Shown here piece after piece: positions 30,328 through 37,158 of a stretch of DNA of 49,913 bases. The stretch is taken from positions 1 to 49,913 of the forward strand of contig JALHPU010000031.1 of NCBI GenBank assembly GCA_022842325.1, given 5' to 3'. The position numbers and the translations under genes were made by a program. How positions within the stretch are numbered: position 1 is the first letter of the stretch; every line of letters starts with the position of its first letter. The stretch is from Sulfuritalea sp. (lineage in GTDB: Bacteria; Pseudomonadota; Gammaproteobacteria; Burkholderiales; Rhodocyclaceae). The notes below the pieces were generated by a model. The model made no database searches, was not told where the DNA came from, and was given only the letters and a program-made list of their open reading frames with translations.

Positions 30328-31194
30328 CTATATCGATTTCGAACGCCTGGTATTTTTCTTGGATATTTTTTTTGCCGGAACACTAGAAGTAGCCTGCAGG
30401 GTGGTTTTGTCTTTTCGCAAATAACCGAGCCGCTCAGACAATTGGCTGGAAATTTCTATTAAATCTGTTGCCTCCGGGCTTTCCCATCCGACACTGAATC
30501 GGCGCTCAGGGCCCAGAATAGTTAGCGCTGCGGCGAGAGTGCCGGTATGGTCGAATATTGGAGCACTGATGGCGTTAACCGAGCTCAGTTGATTGCCGCG
30601 AACCAGTGCGATGCCATGCGCGCGTATTTCGGACAGATGATTTTCGATCTCATTGCGATCGTGATGGTTGCGCAACTCTTCTGCAATTTTTTCTTCAGTG
30701 ACATGTCGTTCCGCGAATGCGGCGAATACCAGACCGGTGGCGGAATCCAGAAGGGTTAGTACCGATCCTACCCGGACATTTATCGCAATCGGCCGGCGGG
30801 ATTCTTCCCAGCGAACAATCGTAGGACCGGCCGAGCCCCAGATTGCAAGAAGCACGGTCAGGTCAGTTCTGTCCCGAAGATCGGCGGCAGCGTTACCGCA
30901 AATCTTGACGACATCCAGCTGGTGCAAGGCCGCCAGGCCAACAGTCAGCGCAAGCGGTCCAAGGCTGTAGCGGGCACCCGAGCCTTCCTGTTCGACCATG
31001 CCCTCCCGTGCCAGGCTGACGAGGTAGCGGTGCACCTTCGCCGAGGGCATTCCCATCGCCTTGGCAATGTCCCGCAGCATCATGGGTTGATACGCTTCCG
31101 CAAGCACGGCTAGAACACGCAGGCCGATCTCCACAGATTGAACACCGAACTGGGTCTTGCCGTTTTTTCCGCTATCCAGAGCGTCTGCTGTCAT
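30328..31194 (-). CDS. IclR-family transcriptional regulator
   Basis: The protein has 288 residues from ATG 31194. An N-terminal winged helix (VQSVEIGLRVLAVLAEA, MLRDIAKAMGMPSAKVHRYL, SLAREGMVEQEGSGARYSLG) is followed by an IclR effector domain (about 90-255: LTVLLAIWGSAGPTIVRWEE, GIALVRGNQLSSVNAISAPIFDHTG). IclR proteins commonly control aromatic-acid and CoA-thioester catabolic genes. The Lys-rich tail (KKISKKNTRRSKSI) is extra. Base composition is lower in GC than in the housekeeping block. Its start overlaps the stop of the alpha/beta hydrolase gene (ATGA), so the two are one transcript. Confidence 0.92.
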   Translation of the reverse strand: MTADALDSGKNGKTQFGVQSVEIGLRVLAVLAEAYQPMMLRDIAKAMGMPSAKVHRYLVSLAREGMVEQEGSGARYSLGPLALTVGLAALHQLDVVKICGNAAADLRDRTDLTVLLAIWGSAGPTIVRWEESRRPIAINVRVGSVLTLLDSATGLVFAAFAERHVTEEKIAEELRNHHDRNEIENHLSEIRAHGIALVRGNQLSSVNAISAPIFDHTGTLAAALTILGPERRFSVGWESPEATDLIEISSQLSERLGYLRKDKTTLQATSSVPAKKISKKNTRRSKSI

Positions 31195-31949
31195 GACTGG
31201 GCGGCTATGGCATGCCAAAAAGCGCCAGGAGCTTCCACATGGGGGCTGTGCCCGAGTCCGGACAGGACAGTAACATCAGCGCCAAGGCGTCTCGTGGCGT
31301 CCGGATTGGTGACATTGTCCAATTCACCGCAGAGCAGATGCATCGGCGCGTCAGCCGTCCGGGCGATTCGAACAATGTCCGGCTTGCCCAAGGCATGGGT
31401 CAATGGATCGGCGGCAAGCCTGAATCCGCCATTTGTTGCGCGTATGCCGGTTTCGGCCTCGGCCGAATCGGGGGCTACCAGACCCCACAAGCCGGAAACT
31501 TTCAGGTGGCGTTCGACGGCTTCGGCCTTGGTGGCAAACAGTTTCGGCGGCGTCTGGGAAATTGCTCTTGTCTTGGCTATTTCGGCGTCGGTCCAGTCGA
31601 CCTTGACCCCGAAGGCAACGACACGCTTTACCCGGACGCCAAAAATGCCGCTAGCGAGAGCGAGGGCGACCACGCCTCCCATCGAATGGCCGATCACGGT
31701 GACTTCTTCGTCCTGCTCCAGCAGCGCAGCCACGTCGCTTGCATGAATCCCGAATCCATACGGCGCACGATGAAACGAGCGTCCGTGACCGCGAAAGTCT
31801 GGAATCATCCATCGACCCTGCCAGTGTTGCTCCAGAAACGGCTTCAGGCCGTGCCAGACGGTGCCATTTGCGCCGAGCCCATGCAGCAACACGAGCAACG
31901 GGCCATCCGCGCCGCCGCGCTCACACCAGATGGTTTCAAGATCTGCCAT
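31191..31949 (-). CDS. Alpha/beta hydrolase
   Basis: A 252-residue alpha/beta-hydrolase. The oxyanion loop is LLHGLGANGTVWHGL, DFRGHGRS follows, the nucleophile elbow is VIGHSMGG with Ser89, the likely acid lies in GELDNVTNPDA, and the catalytic His is in GLGHSPHVE. Family members in aromatic pathways are ester, C-C bond or thioester hydrolases, and the substrate cannot be read from sequence. It is placed between the Mo-enzyme operon and the IclR gene on the same strand, with a 149-base gap upstream, and is translationally coupled to the regulator. Confidence 0.87.
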   Translation of the reverse strand: MADLETIWCERGGADGPLLVLLHGLGANGTVWHGLKPFLEQHWQGRWMIPDFRGHGRSFHRAPYGFGIHASDVAALLEQDEEVTVIGHSMGGVVALALASGIFGVRVKRVVAFGVKVDWTDAEIAKTRAISQTPPKLFATKAEAVERHLKVSGLWGLVAPDSAEAETGIRATNGGFRLAADPLTHALGKPDIVRIARTADAPMHLLCGELDNVTNPDATRRLGADVTVLSGLGHSPHVEAPGAFWHAIAAQS

Positions 31950-32098
31950 TACGATTTCCAGTTTGGGTGCAGGACGTGCAGGTGAGGCCGCTGTGCGTTG
32001 AGAACATCGGGCTCACCTTGCCGGCCACGGCGCCAGGGTGACAATGACCCGCGATTATGACTCCCCGACGCCGCTTTTTTTCACTTCCTGCCCGATGC

Positions 32099-34747
32099 TC
32101 AAACCGCAGCGATATCCATCTCGAGCGCGGCGGTCTCGTTCTTTGCTCCGGGACATTTGGTTATTTTCACCTTGGCACACAGATCCAGATTGAGGTTCAC
32201 CGGGCTCGTATTTTCGAAATCGATCTCGAGCAGGTCATTGAAGAAGATGCCCTTGCCTTTCGCGATCGGCTGGTGCTTGGTCCAGTGGCCGGCACAGGCG
32301 GCGATGCCGATCGCTTCGGGATGGATGCCTTCGGTGAGCTTGACGCGGCCGGCGACACGGCGGCCCTTTACGGTTTCGAGCCTGATGATGTCTTCGTCCT
32401 GCAGGCCCTTGCGCCGGCCCGTCTCCGCGTTAACCGCAATCCGGTAGGAGAAGGGATCGATGCGCGCGACCTCGTCGATCCATGGATTCTGCATGGTAAA
32501 GCCGTTGGCCTGGATGGCATCGCGATAGTAGAAGGCAAACATGTCGAAGTCCGGATCTTTCACTTCGTGGGACTTGCATGGCAGCCATTCGGGCAGCGGG
32601 CCGTAGTAGGCCGGATCGAAGGACATGCCGCCCTTCTTGCTCAGCTCCATTGTTTTCTCGCCCAGTTCGATCAGATACTCGTGGTAAATCGGGATGCGGA
32701 CATCGAGGAGGGTGCGCCAGTAAACTTCCTCCACCCGCTTCGGCCAGGTGATGACGCCGTGCTCCTTGAACCATTCCAGCCCGCGCTCGGGTCCGAACTT
32801 GTGCTTGAGTTCGCGGTCGCTGATCTCGTCCATGTTGTAGGTCGCGTCGGGTTTCAGCATCTGCGGACCGTCGAGGCCGTAGTAGCTGTTGATGCCCATG
32901 TTGATTTCGGGTCCCATGTCCAGGCGATAGGCGATTTGCAGCATGACGTCGCGGGCGCTGCGCCGCTCGTGGATCGGCTCGACCACCGGCTGGCGGATCG
33001 GCCAGCCCCATTCGCCTGGTCCGGCGGGATGATTGAAGATGAACGGGTAATTGGGCCGTGGATCGACCACCTCGAGATAGCTCAAATCGGGCAGGATGAT
33101 GTCGGCGAAATCGGAGAATTCGTTGAGGAAGAGGTCGAAGGAAGCGATGAAGTCGTAGGACTTGAGGCTTTCCACCACGGCCTCCTTGTTGCCGACGCTC
33201 ATGACCGAATTGGCTCCGTAATTGAGCAGGAATTTCGGGCGATAGGGCAGCTCGAATTGCTTCCACCAGTGTTCCTGGTCGGAGGACGCCATCAATGGCG
33301 ACACATGCGACAGCGGGAACATTTCGCAGAATCCCATCGAATCGGGCTTGCGTGGTTCCGCGGCCGGATAGGGTACGTGAGGAAGCAGCCAGATTCCCGT
33401 GGCCATGAGCCCGTCCTTGTCGGCGCGCGGGACATAGCGGGGGCGGCCGGTTTCAGGATGCCCGTAGGAAACAGGATTGAAGCCGAGTGTTCCGCCGACG
33501 ACGTCGGCGGCACCGACAATGTGGTTGAGCAAATCGACCGCGAAGCAGTTGTACATCGAGTTCTTGTGGCCCTGCGCGCCGCGGAAGAATATCGCCGAAG
33601 CCGGGCGGTAGGGCAGGGTTACGCCGTCGATCACAATGGTGCTACCGATGCGCGCGGCTTCGCCGAATTCACGCGCCAGACGCTGAACCGTTGCGGCGGA
33701 AATGCCCGTGATTTCCTCGGCGTATGCCGGCGTGTAGGTCTTCAATTGAGTCTTCATGCGGGTAAATGAGGGTTGGCAGATTTCCCCATTGACCTCGTAA
33801 TCACCTTCGAGGGCAGCGTTTTTTGCCGCCGTATCGTCGTGTGGTTTGGCCGTGTTGGACTGTGTGTCCCAGATCAGCGGCTTGCCAGATTCTGGGTGGC
33901 GGGCATACTTGCCGTCAGGCCGGATCAGATAGATTGCGTTGGTTCGATCGCGCAGGTATTCGGCGTCATACATGCCGAGATCATTGACCAGACAGTTGGC
34001 CATCGCCAGCGCCAGCGCGGCATCGGTTCCGACGCGTATCGGCACCCATTCATTCGCCTTGGCGGCGGCGAAGTTGCACATCGGATCGACCACCACCATT
34101 TTCATGCCACGCTCGCGCGCATCGGCGGCCAATGCGATGTTGGGCGTAGCCGCATGACCCGCGCCATGTCCTTTCGACGCGCCGAAGTAGATCGCGTAAT
34201 TGCAGTGCTTGAAGTCCGGAACGATCGACCACGAGGCATGGGTGACGCCGCCTGCCGCATGTGCGCCGTTGCCGCAATGGACGCCGCCGCCGGCCACCCA
34301 CATGTTCGGTGTACCGAAGGCCCAGCCGAAGGGAAAGAAAATCAGCGACGAAGGCGCCAGCGTGGTGGTGACCTGGACCATCAGCTGACGCGGATCCTCT
34401 TCGCGGACTTTCTTCAGACGCGTCGTTATCTCGTCCAGTGCCTCGTCCCAGCTTATCGGCTTCCAGCCCGGGTCAATACCGATTCCCTTTTCCGGGTTGG
34501 TGCGGCGCAGCGGGGTGTTGACGCGGTGCGGATCGTAAAGAATCATGATGCCAGCAATGCCCTTGGCGCACAGGCGGCCGCTGCCGACGGGGCTGTCCGG
34601 ATTGCCCTCGATCTTTACCACCGTTCCATTGACCCGGTGAACCTTGATCGAGCATCCGCCATAACAAATGGTGCATGCGGAAGGAATCCAGACGTCTTCA
34701 ACGACCTTCGGCTTGTTCTTCAGAACTGTATTCATGATTGATTTCAT
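32099..34747 (-). CDS. padB-like: Molybdopterin oxidoreductase catalytic subunit, PadB-like (phenylacetyl-CoA:acceptor oxidoreductase type)
   Basis: An 882-residue DMSO-reductase-superfamily enzyme. The N-terminal [4Fe-4S] site has Cys25, 28, 32 and 60 (ACTICYGGC...GRLCAKG). A metal-ligand candidate is Cys158 in VHCGNGAHAAGG. The C-terminal dinucleotide-binding domain follows (EDIIRLETVKGRRVAGRV). There is no Tat signal, so it should act in the cytoplasm, which suits a CoA-thioester substrate. With the 4x[4Fe-4S] subunit and NrfD-type anchor upstream it matches PadBCD in layout, and its predicted mass of about 98 kDa is close to that enzyme's large subunit. Other cytoplasmic Mo/W enzymes cannot be excluded. 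ATG 34747 overlaps the sulfur-carrier stop; ATG 34735 has better GGAGG spacing. Confidence 0.7.
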   Translation of the reverse strand: MKSIMNTVLKNKPKVVEDVWIPSACTICYGGCSIKVHRVNGTVVKIEGNPDSPVGSGRLCAKGIAGIMILYDPHRVNTPLRRTNPEKGIGIDPGWKPISWDEALDEITTRLKKVREEDPRQLMVQVTTTLAPSSLIFFPFGWAFGTPNMWVAGGGVHCGNGAHAAGGVTHASWSIVPDFKHCNYAIYFGASKGHGAGHAATPNIALAADARERGMKMVVVDPMCNFAAAKANEWVPIRVGTDAALALAMANCLVNDLGMYDAEYLRDRTNAIYLIRPDGKYARHPESGKPLIWDTQSNTAKPHDDTAAKNAALEGDYEVNGEICQPSFTRMKTQLKTYTPAYAEEITGISAATVQRLAREFGEAARIGSTIVIDGVTLPYRPASAIFFRGAQGHKNSMYNCFAVDLLNHIVGAADVVGGTLGFNPVSYGHPETGRPRYVPRADKDGLMATGIWLLPHVPYPAAEPRKPDSMGFCEMFPLSHVSPLMASSDQEHWWKQFELPYRPKFLLNYGANSVMSVGNKEAVVESLKSYDFIASFDLFLNEFSDFADIILPDLSYLEVVDPRPNYPFIFNHPAGPGEWGWPIRQPVVEPIHERRSARDVMLQIAYRLDMGPEINMGINSYYGLDGPQMLKPDATYNMDEISDRELKHKFGPERGLEWFKEHGVITWPKRVEEVYWRTLLDVRIPIYHEYLIELGEKTMELSKKGGMSFDPAYYGPLPEWLPCKSHEVKDPDFDMFAFYYRDAIQANGFTMQNPWIDEVARIDPFSYRIAVNAETGRRKGLQDEDIIRLETVKGRRVAGRVKLTEGIHPEAIGIAACAGHWTKHQPIAKGKGIFFNDLLEIDFENTSPVNLNLDLCAKVKITKCPGAKNETAALEMDIAAV

Positions 34748-35058
34748 CCTCCACATGCGGCCGGTAAGAAATAGACCAGGACTTCCGGGGAAGTCGTGGT
34801 ATCTGCGGGAGTAGGCAAGGGCTCATCCAACTCGTGGTTATGAACGATGGTTTCGTTGACGAATATTCGCGTGCACATCTGCAGCCTGCGCGGGGCGGTC
34901 GAGTCGCGGAAAATGCGGGCGCCGAATTCGCTTCCGTACTGTCGCTCGAGTTCGGTCAGCAGGCCGCGCAAGGTCGGCACCTGGTCGAATTGCACCGTCT
35001 GCTTCTTGGTCCCGGTGATGTCCGCGATAACTCCCATGAAAAGAAGATTCACGTTCAT
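34744..35058 (-). CDS. MoaD/ThiS-like ubiquitin-fold sulfur carrier embedded in the Mo-enzyme operon
   Basis: A protein of 104 residues with a beta-grasp pattern (MNVNLLFMGVIADITGTKKQ, TLRGLLTELERQYG, RIFVNETIVHNHELDEPL, EVLVYFLPAACGG). It ends in Gly-Gly, the tail that MoaD and ThiS adenylate and thiocarboxylate. MoaD supplies sulfur for molybdopterin, so a dedicated copy could serve the cofactor of the adjacent enzyme. At 104 residues it is longer than typical MoaD, and a Cys precedes the GG. GAGG lies eight bases before the ATG at 35058. It lies between the NrfD-type anchor and the catalytic subunit and overlaps the latter. Confidence 0.75.
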   Translation of the reverse strand: MNVNLLFMGVIADITGTKKQTVQFDQVPTLRGLLTELERQYGSEFGARIFRDSTAPRRLQMCTRIFVNETIVHNHELDEPLPTPADTTTSPEVLVYFLPAACGG

Positions 35059-35071
35059 GTCCGATACCTCG

Positions 35072-35983
35072 CTAGCTGGCATGGCTGCGGCGTGCCGGGG
35101 AGAACAAGGGCACGTAGACCCCGGCCTTGACGGTAGATAGCTTCATGAAGAAGTCACCGCTTACCGAGGCGACACCGAGGATCGCCATTACTATGGGTGA
35201 ATTACTCGCAGAATTGGTCAGCAGCAGCACCGGCACGATCAATCCCAATAGCAGCGTTCCACCGTAGAAGGAAAATGCCAGGCGGCCCGCCAGCAGGTCC
35301 CGTACCGACCACTTGGCGGCGATATTGCCGCTCGACAGCGCCCCCTGGATCTCCAGCGCGAAGAAGAGGGTGACCAATGCCGTGACGCCGGTCCACATTT
35401 GCAGCAGCCAGTCGCTTGCCAACTGACCGGACGCCGCGCCAATGACCAGCAGGGCGGCAATCCCTCCGCGTATCGCGAAGGCGATGTAGATGGCTGGATG
35501 GAGCGGCGAGTGCCAGAAAGGAATCGCCTTGGATGCGGTATAGCAGAAGCCCATGTAGCCGATGATGGCTATCGTTCCTATACCCGCCACGACATTCGCC
35601 GCCACTGCGAGCACGCGCCAGATGCCCGTCAGCCCGAGCAAGGTAATTGCGAGATAAATGCCGCCGCCGATCAGAAACAGGCTCAGGCCGACAAAGCCGC
35701 GCGATATCCACGAGGTGCGTACATGCCGCATCATTTTTATCGCGCGCTCCGGCCGTCCCAGAAACATCAGGTGCACGACGGCGCCGAGGGCTGCGAGAAC
35801 ATATGCGACCACCAGGCCGTAGATGACTCCGTAGATCGAGGCCATCAGCCATGTACCGCCGGCGACGCCCACCAGGAAGTGGCCGATGACCATCAGGATC
35901 CCGCGTCCCTCTCCCCATTCGCGTTGCGGACGATAGTCGCTGCGGAGATCGGCTATCAGTTGCTCGTAGCGGTTGTCTTTCAT
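35072..35983 (-). CDS. padD-like: NrfD/PsrC-type membrane anchor subunit, PadD-like
   Basis: A 303-residue polytopic protein with about eight hydrophobic segments (for example LMVIGHFLVGVAGGTWLMAS, GFVGLSLFLIGGGIYLAI). This is the NrfD/polysulfide-reductase anchor fold that passes electrons between Fe-S subunits and the quinone pool. The opening REWGEGRGILMVIGHF resembles annotated phenylacetyl-CoA:acceptor oxidoreductase membrane subunits as I remember them; this is recollection, not an alignment. It lies seven bases after the Fe-S subunit and 13 bases before the sulfur carrier, so all are one operon. Confidence 0.75.
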   Translation of the reverse strand: MKDNRYEQLIADLRSDYRPQREWGEGRGILMVIGHFLVGVAGGTWLMASIYGVIYGLVVAYVLAALGAVVHLMFLGRPERAIKMMRHVRTSWISRGFVGLSLFLIGGGIYLAITLLGLTGIWRVLAVAANVVAGIGTIAIIGYMGFCYTASKAIPFWHSPLHPAIYIAFAIRGGIAALLVIGAASGQLASDWLLQMWTGVTALVTLFFALEIQGALSSGNIAAKWSVRDLLAGRLAFSFYGGTLLLGLIVPVLLLTNSASNSPIVMAILGVASVSGDFFMKLSTVKAGVYVPLFSPARRSHAS

Positions 35984-35990
35984 GCTTGCC

Positions 35991-36596
35991 TCACTCGGGA
36001 AGGTAGTAAACGTTCGGGCTGGTGCCTGCCTCGGGATGAAGCGTATAGCCGCCGCGGTCTTTGATCAGCACGGAGACGTCGCTGTTGGGATCAGCCAGGT
36101 CGCCGAAAATTCGCGCTTTGGCGGGGCAGTTGGCGACACAGGCCGGATCCTTGCCCTCCGCAAGTCGCGGGCGGCAGAAATTGCATTTCATCACTACGCC
36201 GATGGGATGGCGTTCCGAGCGCTCTATTTCATAGGGAGTGGGGCCTTCGTCGCCGAAATAGTTGCGACGCTCGTCGTTGAAATAGCGGTTGTTGTATGGG
36301 CACGCCACCATGCAAGCGTGGCAACCGACGCACATGTCCTTGTCGATATCGACGATTCCGTTTTCGGCGTAGTGGCTGGCTCCTGTCGGGCAGGCATTGA
36401 CACACGGAGCGTCTGTGCAATGGTTGCAGAGGACCGGTAGCAACTTCCGCCTCATGGTCGGATACGTTCCTTCCTCCCGCTTGATCACTCGGGCGAAGAA
36501 AACACCTGGCGGGGTGCCATTCTCGGCCTTGCAGGACATCTGGCAACCGTAACAGCCCATGCAACGCTTTAGATCGATCACCATTCCTAATCTCAT
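35991..36596 (-). CDS. padC-like: Four-cluster [4Fe-4S] electron-transfer subunit, PadC-like
   Basis: A 201-residue DmsB/PsrB-type ferredoxin subunit. Sixteen Cys fall in four groups: CMGCYGCQMSC, CNHCTDAPCVNAC, CVGCHACMVAC, and CNFC...CVANC, enough for four [4Fe-4S] clusters. It has no signal peptide, consistent with a cytoplasm-facing complex. It should wire the Mo catalytic subunit to the NrfD-type quinone anchor. It is the first gene of the operon, downstream of a clear promoter and operator-like palindrome at 36.70-36.76 kb. Confidence 0.85.
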   Translation of the reverse strand: MRLGMVIDLKRCMGCYGCQMSCKAENGTPPGVFFARVIKREEGTYPTMRRKLLPVLCNHCTDAPCVNACPTGASHYAENGIVDIDKDMCVGCHACMVACPYNNRYFNDERRNYFGDEGPTPYEIERSERHPIGVVMKCNFCRPRLAEGKDPACVANCPAKARIFGDLADPNSDVSVLIKDRGGYTLHPEAGTSPNVYYLPE

Positions 36597-36703
36597 AGCT
36601 CATCCTCCGTTTGCATTGCCGAGACCTTGTTGAATATCGCCGCGACAACCCTTGCTTGCCGCCGCTTCGAGGCTTCTTGAGATGAGCCTCTCATTGCTAG
36701 ATA

Positions 36704-36718
36704 TTACATATATTGTAA
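36704..36718. promoter_or_regulatory. Palindromic operator candidate TTACA-N5-TGTAA
   Basis: A perfect inverted repeat (ttaca, five bases, tgtaa) lies just downstream of the candidate -10 of the Mo-enzyme operon, at about +6 to +20 of the expected transcript. That is where a repressor would block initiation. The binder is unknown; the IclR protein encoded downstream on the same strand or another local regulator are candidates. Confidence 0.5.
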
Positions 36719-36730
36719 CGAGCTACACTA

Positions 36731-36760
36731 TATATAACTCCAATTCTTCCACGATGTCAA
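36731..36760 (-). promoter_or_regulatory. Sigma-70-type promoter of the Mo-enzyme operon
   Basis: On the minus strand a consensus -35 TTGACA (36760-36755) is followed after 17-18 bases by TTATAT/TATATA as the -10. The expected start lies near 36724, about 130 bases before the ATG of the Fe-S subunit. A perfect -35 hexamer in an otherwise GC-rich genome makes this a confident motif call. Confidence 0.6.
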
Positions 36761-37158
36761 CGGTGCTGCGACGAGCGCCGACCTCTCTCGGGGCTTAGGG
36801 TTTCGCGGCTTCAGAATGAATTGGCGCTCTCGGCCGGCGGGCGCGGCAAATTGCGTAGGGACTTCACATCCGGGGCGGTCGCAGGAACATTCGCGAGCAG
36901 GACAGTGCCTTCGGGACGGGGCGCACTGCCAACAGGGGGATAGTTTCAGCTCACGAACGCCGCAGTTCAGGCCAGCAAGATAGTTTGCGCTTGCGGCAAG
37001 TCGGTCCGAACATCTAATCTATTCAGGAATGGACTAAGCAACGAGGCAACATGTTGCGCTGGACTTTGACCGCTTGGCCAACGCCCGGATCCCATGGGTC
37101 GGCGCCGGAATCACGCCGCAAAACAGGCCATCACACGATAATAAACAGGATGAACAGC

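Larger units (their letters stand above)
36597..37158. other. Intergenic region between the Mo-enzyme operon and the P450 gene
   Basis: This stretch of about 560 bases holds no convincing gene. The left third is AT-rich and contains a promoter and palindrome facing the Mo-enzyme operon. The right part (about 36.77-37.15 kb) is GC-rich and without recognisable motifs; it should contain the P450 promoter and leader, but no clear -35/-10 pair was found there. Short open frames in it look random. Confidence 0.6.

Noticed and set aside
32057..33769. 570-codon plus-strand frame over the Mo-enzyme catalytic gene
   Set aside because: It is the shadow of padB-like; the minus-strand frame has clear Fe-S and molybdopterin motifs.
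32099..34747. Reading the Mo enzyme as steroid C25 or ethylbenzene dehydrogenase
   Set aside because: Those enzymes have a Tat signal and a heme-b gamma subunit. Here the catalytic subunit lacks a signal peptide and the partner is an NrfD-type anchor.
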